Assembly (NCBI GenBank): GCA_009779495.1
Contig: WRED01000019.1
Span: 1-36,476 of the forward strand
Origin: Oscillospiraceae bacterium
Lineage (GTDB): Bacteria > Bacillota > Clostridia > Oscillospirales > Acutalibacteraceae
Reading direction: 5' to 3'
Length of the DNA: 36,476 bases
Shown in pieces: positions 26,072 to 33,950 of this stretch (positions within the stretch are counted from its first letter, which is position 1; each line of letters opens with the position of its first letter). The position numbers and the translations under genes are program-made. A model generated the notes under the pieces. It worked only from the letters and a program-made list of their open reading frames with translations, searched no databases and was not told where the DNA came from.

Positions 26072-27601
26072 CTATTTCCGAGTAACAATTATGTCCGCGA
26101 AAGGCGCGTGCAGCATCTCCGCAAACTCAAGCCCCGACGCTTCCGCCAGTGCGCGTATATTTTCGGCATCGTCCGGGTACAGGCGGATCTTTCTTGTTCC
26201 AAAGTCAATTTCAGTCTCCTTTTCGCGCGGAACAGACAGCACAAAACGGCCGCCCTTGTTCAGCAGGGACGCGACCTTCTCAACGGCGGCTCTTTTATTT
26301 TCGATATGAAAAAACGTGAGCGAGGCATAGATAACGTCAAAACGTTCGTTGAATACGTGTTCAAGAAAGTCGCCGTTGATCAAAGTGACGTTTGCCCACG
26401 CGCTTAAATTTTCCTCCGCGCGTTCAATTGTCAGCGGCGACAGGTCAATGCCAGTGAAATGGGCGCAGCCTTTTTTCAGCACCTTTTCGGCGAGACGCCC
26501 CGTGCCAACCCCTATCTCCAGCACACGGCCGCGGGGCGTCAGCTCCATCGCGTCAATAAAAGCGGCGCCGTCCCAATTGTCCATGTATCGCCGCAGTACG
26601 CCCGTGTCACGAAAGGGATCGTTGTTCTCCCTGACAAGCAGGTCGTAATGTTCTGCTGTGTAAACATATTCCGCGCCGCCGCTGTGCTTGGCAACAAAGC
26701 AAAGCCAACCGTTCAGCTCACGCCGTTCAACGACCTCGAAGCCGTGACACTGAAACGCTCCCAGCACGTCGCCCTCCCGCGAATCAATGATCCCGGACGC
26801 GATAAACACGCCGCCCGGCTTCATAAATTCGGCCACGTCCCGTGACAGCGTAACAATAGCGTCGGCGACGATATTAGCCGCAACCACGTCGAAGAGTCCG
26901 CTGACCCTGTCGGTCAGATTGCCCTCAAGCACGGTGTACACGGGCGGTAAAAAGCCGTTGAGCCTGCCGTTTTCAGCGGCCATTTTAACGGCAAGGCTGT
27001 CAATGTCCACCGCGACGGCGCTCTTCGCTCCCAGCAGCAGAGCCGCCACCGAAAGTATGCCGCTGCCGCAGCCTATGTCCAGCAGATTGGCATCTGCGCC
27101 GACATAGCTTTCAAGCGTTTCCAGGCATAGCCGCGTGGTTTCGTGCGTACCCGTCCCGAAAGCGACGCCCGGTTCGAGATGCAGCACAGTCCTGCCCGCG
27201 GGCTCATATTCGTCCACCCACAGCGGGCGGATCAGCAGCTTTTTCCCCACGGGCAAGGGTTTAAAGTACCGCTTCCAGTTGTTCTCCCAGTCCTCGTCGC
27301 GGCAGCGCTTTTGGCTGATTTCGCACCGAATTCCGGCGGCGTTGTACCGCTCCGAAAGAAAAGCGATCGCTTCCGCCGGACTTTCGTCGGGCGAAATATA
27401 GACGTGTATCAGCGCCTTGTCCCTGCTCTTGTTCAGCAGTTCCTCGTCGATGAGGTTGATCCGCGCGATCTCGCGGGCTTCGCGCTCAAGGTTGCTATAG
27501 TCCTCGATGTAAATGCCGTAGGGCACGGTCATGTTGGCGATGTCCCCGGCCAGATCCACGTCTTTTACACCGATTTCAATGATGATTTCAGTCCAGTCCA
27601 T
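26072..27601 (-). CDS. prmA: Ribosomal protein L11 methyltransferase PrmA fused to a second class I methyltransferase
   Basis: 509 residues. Residues 1 to about 308 are PrmA: EPGVAFGTGTHETTRLCLE, then LDIGCGSGILSVAA as the SAM site. From about residue 312 a second, independent methyltransferase begins with EYVYTAEHYDLLV and carries its own SAM motif LEIGVGTGRLAEKV and GIDLSP. PrmA trimethylates L11, which is encoded by rplK in this window. The target of the second domain is unknown. The link is only a few residues, so the fusion probably arose by loss of a stop codon. I chose ATG 27601, 2 nt after the metK stop; an upstream start would overlap metK. Confidence 0.92.
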   Translation of the reverse strand: MDWTEIIIEIGVKDVDLAGDIANMTVPYGIYIEDYSNLEREAREIARINLIDEELLNKSRDKALIHVYISPDESPAEAIAFLSERYNAAGIRCEISQKRCRDEDWENNWKRYFKPLPVGKKLLIRPLWVDEYEPAGRTVLHLEPGVAFGTGTHETTRLCLETLESYVGADANLLDIGCGSGILSVAALLLGAKSAVAVDIDSLAVKMAAENGRLNGFLPPVYTVLEGNLTDRVSGLFDVVAANIVADAIVTLSRDVAEFMKPGGVFIASGIIDSREGDVLGAFQCHGFEVVERRELNGWLCFVAKHSGGAEYVYTAEHYDLLVRENNDPFRDTGVLRRYMDNWDGAAFIDAMELTPRGRVLEIGVGTGRLAEKVLKKGCAHFTGIDLSPLTIERAEENLSAWANVTLINGDFLEHVFNERFDVIYASLTFFHIENKRAAVEKVASLLNKGGRFVLSVPREKETEIDFGTRKIRLYPDDAENIRALAEASGLEFAEMLHAPFADIIVTRK

Positions 27602-27603
27602 AC

Positions 27604-28788
27604 TTATCTGTTTGCCAATTCGCGAAGTGCTTCCGCTTTGTCCGTTCTTTCCCACGGCAGATCGGCGTCTGTCCGCCCGATATGCCCGTTGGCCGCCAAA
27701 TCCCTGTAAATTGGCCTGCGCATGTCGAACGCGTCAATAATAGCGGCCGGGCGCAAGTCGAACAGACTGTTTACCGCGTCCAAAATAACGTCCTTCGGCA
27801 CGGTCTCGGTGCCGAATGTCTCAATGCTGACGGATACGGGCTTGGCCACGCCGATCGCGTAGGAAAGCTCCAGCTCGCACTTTTTTGCCAGCCCCGCCGC
27901 GACGATATTTTTAGTCACGTAACGCGCCGCGTAGGCCGCCGAACGGTCAACCTTTGTCGGGTCCTTGCCCGAAAACGCGCCGCCGCCGTGCCTGGCATAG
28001 CCGCCGTAGGTGTCGGCGATGATTTTGCGCCCGGTCAGCCCGCTGTCGCCGTGAGGGCCGCCTACCACAAAGCGTCCCGTCGGGTTGACGTAGATCGTGG
28101 TGTTCACGTCCATCATGTCAGCCGGAATGACCGCCCTGATCACATGCTCGATGATCCCCGCGCGGACCGTTTCGATATCAACGTCGGCCCTGTGCTGGGA
28201 CGACACGACAATGGTGTCCAGGCGGACGGGTCTGTTATTTTCGTCATACTCCACCGTGACCTGCGACTTGCCGTCCGGGCACAGAAACGGAAGTATATTC
28301 TGCTTGCGTACCTCGGTGAGGCGGTTTGTCAGCTTACGCGCCAGGGATATAGGCATAGGCATAAGCTCGGGCGTCTCGTCGCAGGCGAAGCCGAACATCA
28401 TACCCTGATCGCCCGCGCCGTTTTGGTTGTAGCTGTCCTGGTCGCCGCCCTTGATCTCAAAGGACTTGCTCACGCCCATGTCAATGTCGGGCGACTGCTC
28501 GTCGATCGCCGTCAGCACAGCGCAGGTCTTGCCGTCGAAGCCGATGTCGGCATCGTCATAGCCGATATCGCAGACCACCTGGCGCACCAGCTTCGGTATG
28601 TCCACATAGCAGGAGGTCGTGATCTCGCCCATGACGAGCGTCATGCCCGTTGTGCAGCAACTCTCGCACGCGACGCGTCCATGCTTGTCCTGCGCTAGGA
28701 TGGCGTCAAGCACGGCGTCGGATATCTGGTCGCAGATCTTATCGGGATGTCCCTGAGTTACAGATTCGGAGGTGAAAAAATATGCCAT
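27604..28788 (-). CDS. metK: S-adenosylmethionine synthetase
   Basis: 394 residues, typical length. The signatures are all present: [25 protein letters not shown], and [15 protein letters not shown]. It joins methionine and ATP to form S-adenosylmethionine. The ATG at 28788 ([10 protein letters not shown]) is preceded by AGAGGGA. Its stop is 2 nt from the methyltransferase fusion, which consumes the product. No SAM riboswitch or T-box is visible in the short leader. Confidence 0.98.
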   Translation of the reverse strand: MAYFFTSESVTQGHPDKICDQISDAVLDAILAQDKHGRVACESCCTTGMTLVMGEITTSCYVDIPKLVRQVVCDIGYDDADIGFDGKTCAVLTAIDEQSPDIDMGVSKSFEIKGGDQDSYNQNGAGDQGMMFGFACDETPELMPMPISLARKLTNRLTEVRKQNILPFLCPDGKSQVTVEYDENNRPVRLDTIVVSSQHRADVDIETVRAGIIEHVIRAVIPADMMDVNTTIYVNPTGRFVVGGPHGDSGLTGRKIIADTYGGYARHGGGAFSGKDPTKVDRSAAYAARYVTKNIVAAGLAKKCELELSYAIGVAKPVSVSIETFGTETVPKDVILDAVNSLFDLRPAAIIDAFDMRRPIYRDLAANGHIGRTDADLPWERTDKAEALRELANR

Positions 28789-28821
28789 ATTGATCCCTCT
28801 ATTCATAATAATCTAGTGTCT

Positions 28822-28850
28822 ATTGTATATCTAAGTTAAAAAAAAGTCAA
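28822..28850 (-). promoter_or_regulatory. metK promoter
   Basis: TTGACT (28850-28845) and TACAAT (28827-28822) are 17 bp apart on the minus strand, followed by a leader of about 25 nt. Confidence 0.75.
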
Positions 28851-28923
28851 GAGCTATGATAAATCGCGCCGAATCATTTATAATATTAACGGATTTAAGT
28901 AAGCAAAAAGGAGACACGTATCT

Positions 28924-29469
28924 GTGATCAAGATCATACTGTACGGCGATCCGGCGGACACGTCGCTGACGCTGCCTCTGTGCCGCGCACTGTCAAACCA
29001 CGGAGGCGCGCTGTATGTCGGAGTGAACTGCGTCTCGGAGTACAGCGTAGTGTCGCCCGAGTTTTTTGTATTCGAGACGGACCGGCTTGACAGCTGCGGC
29101 GCCGACAAAGCGATCCTGTTGTTCAAGACAAAGTCGTCGCTTTACAGGCCGAAAATCACCCCGGCGGACAGCGTCGCCGCGGTGGCGGAATACGAGGACG
29201 CGGCGGCGGCGGAAGCGGCAAAAAAGCTTTCCGTTCCGCTTGTGACATGCGGCATGGGAAGTAAAAACTGCGTTTCCGTATCCAGCGTAGACGAAAAAAG
29301 CGCCGTGATCGCCGTGCACCGCCCCATTACGCTTTTGTCGGGCAAGGACCTTCTGCCCTGCGAATTCAACGTCGCCACACAGACAAAAATGTCGGGATAT
29401 CCGCTCATGGCACTGTGCGCGACGCTTATTCTGAGCGAAAAATTTGATGGTACGGGCATCACCATGTAG
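28924..29469 (+). CDS. Conserved-looking protein of unknown function
   Basis: 181 residues from a GTG start with AAGGAGA about 10 nt upstream. A TATAAT at 28879-28884 may be its -10 box. The N-terminal half alternates beta-strand and helix patterns (MIKIILYGD, LYVGVNC, AILLF) as in a Rossmann-like fold; the second half contains LVTCGMGSKNCVSVSS. That stretch recalls the central domain of Mur ligase-like proteins, but no ATP-binding loop is visible. It lies alone between the divergent metK and the convergent rplL. Confidence 0.75.
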   Translation: MIKIILYGDPADTSLTLPLCRALSNHGGALYVGVNCVSEYSVVSPEFFVFETDRLDSCGADKAILLFKTKSSLYRPKITPADSVAAVAEYEDAAAAEAAKKLSVPLVTCGMGSKNCVSVSSVDEKSAVIAVHRPITLLSGKDLLPCEFNVATQTKMSGYPLMALCATLILSEKFDGTGITM

Positions 29470-29486
29470 CATAATTTTCGAGCGTC

Positions 29487-29515
29487 AAAGAAAAAGGCCA
29501 CCCCAAGGGGCGGCC
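29487..29515 (-). terminator. Terminator of rplJ-rplL
   Basis: GGCC-x-CCCC (29496-29504) pairs with GGGG-x-GGCC (29507-29515) around AA; on the minus strand it runs into T5 and then CTTT. It stops transcription 29 nt past rplL, before any rpoB. Confidence 0.85.
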
Positions 29516-29543
29516 AAAGAGAGGGGATATTAGACTTGTTGTC

Positions 29544-29921
29544 TTACTTGATCTCGACTTTCGCGCCAACCTCTTCAAACTTCGCCTTGACAGCCTCGGC
29601 GTCGTCCTTGGAAACAGCTTCCTTGACGGGCTTGGGAGCGTTGTCAACGAGATCTTTAGCTTCTTTCAGGCCAAGACCCGTAAGCTCGCGGACGACCTTG
29701 ATGACCTTGATCTTCTCGGTGCCGATCTCAGCGAGAATGACGTCGAACTCGGTTTGCTCTTCCTCGGCGGCGGCGGCTTCAACGGGACCGGCGGCAACGG
29801 CGACAGCGGCGGCCGCAGATACGCCGAATTCTTCCTCGACGGCGTGGACAAGCTCGGAAAGTTCCAATACGGTGAGAACCTTTATCTCTTCGATAAGCGC
29901 GTTGATTTTTTCAGATGCCAT
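29544..29921 (-). CDS. rplL: 50S ribosomal protein L7/L12
   Basis: 125 residues. The N-terminal dimerisation part ([20 protein letters not shown]), the Ala/Glu hinge and the C-terminal [20 protein letters not shown] are standard. It forms the stalk that recruits translation factors. The ATG at 29921 follows GGAGGTAAACATC. It is the last gene of its transcript, unlike the usual rplL-rpoB order. Confidence 0.98.
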   Translation of the reverse strand: MASEKINALIEEIKVLTVLELSELVHAVEEEFGVSAAAAVAVAAGPVEAAAAEEEQTEFDVILAEIGTEKIKVIKVVRELTGLGLKEAKDLVDNAPKPVKEAVSKDDAEAVKAKFEEVGAKVEIK

Positions 29922-29965
29922 GATGTTTACCTCCAATTTTTACGTATATAGAATATGGATTGCGG

Positions 29966-30604
29966 TTAAGCTTCCTCTGCGGGAGCTTCTGTTGCGGGAG
30001 TCTCTGCGACGGGAGCTTCTACAGAAGTTGCTTCTGTTGGAACCGTCTCTGCGGCGGCAGCCTCGACTGGCGTCTCCTCAACAACTTCCGTCACTGCGGA
30101 AACAACGTCCTCGCCCTGCTTGTCAACAATGGCTTGGATCGCGCGCGCAAAGGACGCGATGGGCGCGTTGAACGCGTTGCAAACGGTCGCAAGCAGGATA
30201 TCGCGCGACGGCAGCTTGGCAAGGCTTGTGATCTTCTCCAAACTGATGACGCTGCCGTCAAGGAAACCGCTCTTGATGCTGAAATTTTTGTGCGTGTCCG
30301 AGAACTTGCTGAGGATTCGCGCGGCGGCGACATGATCGTCTGTACTGGTGGCGATAGCAGTCGTGCCCGCTAAGACGTCACCAAGACCCTCAAGGTTCGC
30401 GTTCTTCGCGGCGAAGTTCAACAGAGTGTTCTTGACGACGGAATACGTGATGTTTGCCTCGCGCAGTTCCTTGCGCAGCTTGGTGTCGTCGGCCACGTTT
30501 GTGCCCTTATAGTCAACCAAAACGCCGGCGCACGCATTGTTCAGCGTGTCGGTAAGGTCGGCTACGACCTGCTTTTTTTGCTCGAGAATTTTCTCACTTG
30601 GCAT
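29966..30604 (-). CDS. rplJ: 50S ribosomal protein L10 with long low-complexity tail
   Basis: 212 residues; L10 is normally about 165-175. Residues 1 to about 170 are ordinary L10 (VLVDYKGTNVADDTKLRKEL, NTLLNFAAKN). The last 37 or so residues are made only of Ala, Glu, Pro, Thr and Val with one Ser, encoded by degenerate GGAGCTTCT-like units. L10 anchors L7/L12 dimers through the helix just before this tail. The gene is preceded by an L10 leader with attenuator. Confidence 0.96.
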   Translation of the reverse strand: MPSEKILEQKKQVVADLTDTLNNACAGVLVDYKGTNVADDTKLRKELREANITYSVVKNTLLNFAAKNANLEGLGDVLAGTTAIATSTDDHVAAARILSKFSDTHKNFSIKSGFLDGSVISLEKITSLAKLPSRDILLATVCNAFNAPIASFARAIQAIVDKQGEDVVSAVTEVVEETPVEAAAAETVPTEATSVEAPVAETPATEAPAEEA

Positions 30605-30638
30605 GGATTCACCCCATTCTAGATGTTAGATTTTAGAC

Positions 30639-30670
30639 TTTAGATGAGGCTTGGGTACGTCTCATCTAAA
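30639..30670. repeat. Hairpin and TTAGA-type degenerate repeat in the rplJ leader
   Basis: TTTAGATGAG (30639-30648) pairs perfectly with CTCATCTAAA (30661-30670). It adjoins a run of TTAGA-like units (30620-30642). The piece CTCATCTA-x-AGTCTAA recurs at the 3' end of folK (about 33940). It lies between the attenuator and the rplJ start. Confidence 0.5.
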
Positions 30671-30706
30671 TGAAAAAAGCCTTTTCCCTTTTTACCGGGA
30701 AAAGGC
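30671..30706 (-). terminator. Attenuator terminator of the L10 leader
   Basis: A perfect 10-bp stem GCCTTTTCCC/GGGAAAAGGC (30679-30688 with 30697-30706) runs into T6 on the minus strand. Its place between the L10 leader and rplJ fits attenuation of rplJL by excess L10. Confidence 0.85.
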
Positions 30707-30749
30707 ATGAACAAACATACTCGTTTACACGAATCATTTGCGTTCATCC

Positions 30750-30832
30750 TTGTCCTCGGCAGGCGGGCAACCCCATTATGTGCGCATTAACTTGCTAATG
30801 CTTCACACCTGCTGTCTTTGGTCGGGACAGCT
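30750..30832 (-). ncRNA. Ribosomal protein L10 leader RNA
   Basis: The minus strand carries the conserved elements of the Firmicutes L10 leader: AAAGACAGCAGGTG near the 5' end and CTGCCGAGGAC near the 3' end. The L10(L12)4 complex binds this kink-turn-containing structure and controls a downstream terminator, which is present at 30671-30706. Confidence 0.85.
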
Positions 30833-30837
30833 TTTAT

Positions 30838-30866
30838 AGTTTACCATAAGGATAAACACTTGTCAA
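30838..30866 (-). promoter_or_regulatory. Promoter of the L10 leader-rplJ-rplL unit
   Basis: TTGACA (30866-30861) and TAAACT (30843-30838) are 17 bp apart on the minus strand. The transcript would begin at the first base or so of the L10 leader, so rplJL is transcribed separately from rplKA. Confidence 0.75.
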
Positions 30867-30874
30867 GAAAAATT

Positions 30875-30968
30875 TTAATAATGAACAATAATTTTTAAGA
30901 ACCGCGTTCCGAAAGCACGATTACAACGGGGGTGCGGGGTCTCCCCGCCAACAATTCTTCATTATTAA
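30875..30968. repeat. 94-bp element with 15-bp terminal inverted repeats
   Basis: The ends TTAATAATGAACAAT (30875-30889) and ATTCTTCATTATTAA (30954-30968) are inverted repeats with one mismatch. The middle includes a GCGGGG/CCCCGC hairpin. It resembles a small MITE between rplA and the rplJ promoter. The hairpin could also help end the rplA transcript, though no T-run follows. Confidence 0.5.
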
Positions 30969-30981
30969 TTGCGCGAAGCAC

Positions 30982-31680
30982 CTACTGCGCCATTACTTTC
31001 GCCGGATTGATCCTCACGCCCGGACCCATCGTGGACGCGACAACGCACGAGCGCACATACTGTCCCTTGGCGGCGGCGGGCTTCGCCTTGATGATGGCGT
31101 CGAGCAGCGCATCGAAGTTCTCGTTCAGCTTTTCAACGCCGAAAGAGACCTTACCGATGGGGCAGTGGATGATGTTCGTCTTGTCAAGGCGGTATTCGAT
31201 CTTACCGGCCTTGGCTTCCGTAACGGCTCTGCCTACGTCCGGTGTGACAGTTCCGGCCTTCGGGCTGGGCATGAGTCCGCGCGGGCCCAGGATTTTACCA
31301 AGACGTCCCACAAGTCCCATCATGTTGGGAGCGGCAATGACGACGTCAAATTCCATGAAGCCCTCGCCCTGGACTCTCGCGACCAGATCCTCCGCGCCGA
31401 CGATCTCCGCGCCCGCTTCCTCTGCGGCTTTCGCCTCGTCGCCCTTGGCGAATACGGCTACGCGCACCTTGCGCCCTGTTCCGTTGGGCAGGATGACGGC
31501 GCCGCGCACCTGCTGGTCAGCGTGACGCGAGTCAACGCCCAGACGCACGTGCACCTCGACCGTTTCGTCGAACTTCGCGACGGCGGTCTTGATAGCCATG
31601 GCCAGCGCCTCGTCGGCGTCATAAAGCTTTGCTCTGTCAACGAGCTTCGCGCTCTCGTTATATTTTTTTCCGTGTTTCAT
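30982..31680 (-). CDS. rplA: 50S ribosomal protein L1
   Basis: 232 residues, normal length. [20 protein letters not shown] and [12 protein letters not shown] are diagnostic of L1. It binds 23S rRNA at the L1 stalk and is often a translational repressor of its own operon. I chose ATG 31680 ([10 protein letters not shown]) with GGAGGAATTTATC upstream. Confidence 0.98.
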   Translation of the reverse strand: MKHGKKYNESAKLVDRAKLYDADEALAMAIKTAVAKFDETVEVHVRLGVDSRHADQQVRGAVILPNGTGRKVRVAVFAKGDEAKAAEEAGAEIVGAEDLVARVQGEGFMEFDVVIAAPNMMGLVGRLGKILGPRGLMPSPKAGTVTPDVGRAVTEAKAGKIEYRLDKTNIIHCPIGKVSFGVEKLNENFDALLDAIIKAKPAAAKGQYVRSCVVASTMGPGVRINPAKVMAQ

Positions 31681-31791
31681 GATAAATTCCTCCATTAGAC
31701 CTCTCACAATTTCAAAAAGGCCTATATATTGTGGTTAATCGGATTTTTGGATTTTTCCTCCCACACACGGGAACGCCCGTTAAGGAGTGCG

Positions 31792-32217
31792 TCAATCAAC
31801 AACCGTGACGCCCATGCTGCGAGCCGTGCCCGCAATCATGCTGACCGCCGTCTCGACGCTTGCCGCGTTGAGGTCGGGCATTTTCTGCTCCGCGATTTTC
31901 TGAACCTGCTCCTTGGTTATTGTGGCGACTTTCACCTTGTTCGGTACGCCGGAGCCGCTTTCGATGCCGCAGGCCTTTTTGATCAGCACGGCCGCCGGCG
32001 GCGTTTTGGTGATGAACGAAAACGAGCGGTCAGCGTACACCGTGATGACCACGGGGATAATAAGGCCGATGTCGTTTTTCGTTCTCTCGTTGAATTCCTT
32101 GGTGAAGCCCATAATATTCACGCCGTGCTGGCCCAGGGCCGGACCCACGGGGGGCGCCGGCGTGGCTTTACCGGCGGGGATTTGAAGCTTGATCAAGCCC
32201 ACTACCTTTTGTGCCAT
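31792..32217 (-). CDS. rplK: 50S ribosomal protein L11
   Basis: 141 residues, full length. [20 protein letters not shown], then [12 protein letters not shown] are standard L11. It is the substrate of PrmA encoded at 26072-27601. AAGGATGGATTAAATCATG, its ribosome binding region, closely resembles that of the radical SAM gene and of ftsZ. Confidence 0.98.
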   Translation of the reverse strand: MAQKVVGLIKLQIPAGKATPAPPVGPALGQHGVNIMGFTKEFNERTKNDIGLIIPVVITVYADRSFSFITKTPPAAVLIKKACGIESGSGVPNKVKVATITKEQVQKIAEQKMPDLNAASVETAVSMIAGTARSMGVTVVD

Positions 32218-32247
32218 GATTTAATCCATCCTTAATACAAAATTTCA

Positions 32248-32409
32248 AGAATCTGTATTCAATGCCTGCATCGTTTGATTTTTGAGCGATTTTTGTGTCA
32301 GGCAAGGCAAAAAGCGCAGAAATAATTTGTTTATTTCGAGCATTTTTAACGCAGCATGGCGCAAGAAGCGCCAAAAAGCAAACGGTGTCAGGTGTTGAAT
32401 GCAGGTTCT
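32248..32409. repeat. MITE-like 162-bp imperfect palindrome between nusG and rplK
   Basis: The left end AGAATCTGTATTCAA and the complement of the right end AGAACCTGCATTCAA match at 13 of 15 positions, and complementarity continues inward for about 75 bp per arm with indels. The right terminus overlaps the nusG stop codon (32408-32410). Interior GCTGCGTTAAAAATGCTCG is close to a stretch in the element at the right end of the window. Confidence 0.65.
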
Positions 32410-32962
32410 AGGATATCGACTCGACCTGGTCAAGCTCAAGCTCAACCATCGTCTCTTTGCCGAACAGCGCGGAAACCGTCACGCGCACGAGGTTTTTCTC
32501 CAGGTCGATCTCCTCGACCCTGCCGGAGAATCCCTCAAATATCTGATCGATGATATTGACCGTATCGCCCACCTTGTAGTTGACCTCAATGCTGCGCTTT
32601 TCAACGCCCAGTTTAAGCACCTCGTCCTCAGAAAGGGGGATAGCCTTGCTGTCGGGGCCAACGAAGCCGGTTACGCCCCTTGTGTTGCGAATGACAAACC
32701 AAGCGTCGTCGCTCATGGAGGGGCGGTCGTCCTTGTCCAGCGTCACCGCCACCTTGACCAGGACGTAGCAGGGGAAGATTTTGCGCTCGACTTCTTTCTT
32801 CTTGTCGCCGACAATCTCAACCACGGTCTCGGTCGGAACGCGCACCTCAAGGATCTGATCCTGCATACGGCGGTTCTCAACGACCTTTTCGATATTGGTG
32901 GCCACTTTGTTTTCGTAGCCGGAATACGTGTGGATTACATACCACCTGGAGTCAACAGACAT
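32408..32962 (-). CDS. nusG: Transcription termination/antitermination factor NusG
   Basis: 184 residues. The NGN domain begins RWYVIHTYSGYENKV and the C-terminal KOW motif includes VGDTVNIIDQIFEGFSG. NusG binds RNA polymerase and affects pausing and coupling to translation. GGAGGGAAAGCG precedes the ATG. Its stop is immediately followed by a palindromic element. It lies between secE and rplK as usual. Confidence 0.97.
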   Translation of the reverse strand: MSVDSRWYVIHTYSGYENKVATNIEKVVENRRMQDQILEVRVPTETVVEIVGDKKKEVERKIFPCYVLVKVAVTLDKDDRPSMSDDAWFVIRNTRGVTGFVGPDSKAIPLSEDEVLKLGVEKRSIEVNYKVGDTVNIIDQIFEGFSGRVEEIDLEKNLVRVTVSALFGKETMVELELDQVESIS

Positions 32963-32998
32963 CGCTTTCCCTCCAAGTTCTCATTTATTGATCTTCTA

Positions 32999-33505
32999 CT
33001 ACTCTTCCGCTGAGGCCCCTGTCGGATCCTCATGCGCGTCGTCATCATGATCCGGGATTCCATCGCCGTCGTGGTCATGGGGTACGGCATCATGGCCGTC
33101 ATCGTCATGATCCGGGATTCCATCGCCATCATGATCATGGGGTACGGCCTCGTGGTCGTGACCGTCATGATCGTGGTCGTCGGCCTCCTGAGTTACGGAC
33201 GCACCGGCATTTCTCGCGAGATCGCCCAATTCTCCGATCGCGAGGGAAAGCCCCTGGTCCACCAAGAAGATAAACACCAGGAAAACCGCTACCACGGCCA
33301 AAACGACGCCCGTATTTTTCAGTACGGTCTTGGCATCCGGCCATACGATTTTTTTTGTCTCGCCCCTGAAATCCTTGACGAAACGGACAATGGCTTTTCC
33401 GGCGCGCACGAAAAAGTTCGGCTTATCAGACTTCGGCTTCTTCGCCTTTTCCTTTTCGGCCTTCACGATTTTTTCAGCGGCTTCGGATTTTTCTTTTTTT
33501 GACAT
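32999..33505 (-). CDS. secE: Preprotein translocase subunit SecE with His/Asp-rich repeat tail
   Basis: 168 residues; single-span SecE proteins are usually about 60-80. Residues 1-30 are Lys/Glu-rich, the SecE signature RGETKKIVWPDAK is at 47-59, and the membrane segment is about 64-83. Residues 107-163 form an unusual tail with 12 His and many Asp: two near-identical 20-residue units (120-139 and 140-159, each with PHDHDGDGIPDHDDD) and a partial third before them. In single-span SecE the C-terminus lies outside the membrane, so the tail should be extracytoplasmic and could bind metal ions. I chose ATG 33505 with AAAGGAG upstream. Confidence 0.93.
   Translation of the reverse strand: MSKKEKSEAAEKIVKAEKEKAKKPKSDKPNFFVRAGKAIVRFVKDFRGETKKIVWPDAKTVLKNTGVVLAVVAVFLVFIFLVDQGLSLAIGELGDLARNAGASVTQEADDHDHDGHDHEAVPHDHDGDGIPDHDDDGHDAVPHDHDGDGIPDHDDDAHEDPTGASAEE
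33034..33164. repeat. 60-bp tandem repeat encoding the SecE tail
   Basis: TGATCCGGGATTCCATCGCC occurs at 33048 and again at 33108, exactly 60 bp apart, and the flanking bases repeat too. A third, partial unit follows. The unit length is a multiple of three, so copy-number change keeps the frame. Confidence 0.85.
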
Positions 33506-33524
33506 GGTTGTTTCTCCTTTCCGC

Positions 33525-33674
33525 TTACTTCGTCTCACGGTGGAGAGTGTGCTTTTTGCAGAATCTGCAATACTTGTTTCTCTCCAGCCTGTCCGGTGTG
33601 TTTTTCTTTTCTTTCATCGTGTTGTAGTTGCGTTGCTTGCACTCTGTGCAGGAAAGAGTGATCTTTACTCTCAC
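33525..33674 (-). CDS. rpmG: 50S ribosomal protein L33
   Basis: 49 residues from a GTG start, with GGAGG 8 nt upstream. The zinc-ribbon cysteines are present as CTEC and CRFC, so this is the zinc-binding form of L33. [10 protein letters not shown] is also typical. It begins the rpmG-secE-nusG-rplK-rplA unit; secE starts 19 nt after its stop. Confidence 0.96.
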   Translation of the reverse strand: MRVKITLSCTECKQRNYNTMKEKKNTPDRLERNKYCRFCKKHTLHRETK

Positions 33675-33774
33675 TAACGGCACCTCCATTTTGGATTGTT
33701 CAGGCTCTGTCTGAGAACCTATTACCTCCCTCTAAACGGGCACAAAAAAATAGCCCTCTTTCAGAGGTAAAAAT

Positions 33775-33803
33775 AGTCTATCACACGGAACAAGTGTTGT
33801 CAA
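33775..33803 (-). promoter_or_regulatory. Promoter of rpmG-secE-nusG-rplK-rplA
   Basis: TTGACA (33803-33798) and TAGACT (33780-33775) are 17 bp apart on the minus strand. The leader contains a short CCTCT/AGAGG hairpin followed a few bases later by T7, which might attenuate transcription. Confidence 0.8.
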
Positions 33804-33857
33804 GCGTTTTTAGAAAGTTTCAAAAAAAAATTTTAAAGTTTTTATGATTTCGCCGGC

Positions 33858-33886
33858 ACCCAAGCGGTAAAAATTGCCGCTTGGGT
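33858..33886. repeat. Hairpin downstream of the fol genes
   Basis: ACCCAAGCGG and CCGCTTGGGT form a perfect 10-bp stem with a 9-nt loop. It lies past the folK stop, but T's follow only on the plus-strand side, so it is not a canonical minus-strand terminator. Confidence 0.45.
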
Positions 33887-33950
33887 AAATTTTTTACGAT
33901 ATCGGGCGCTGAAAAATCCTTGCCAGCGATCACTTAGCCTCATCTACAGT

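Noticed and set aside
28789-28923. SAM riboswitch or T-box before metK
   Set aside because: The leader from the predicted promoter is only about 25 nt and shows none of the conserved elements.
32999-33169. SecE tail as a frameshift artefact
   Set aside because: The repeat unit is 60 bp, all units are read in the same frame with near-identical residues, and the frame joins directly to a correct SecE core.
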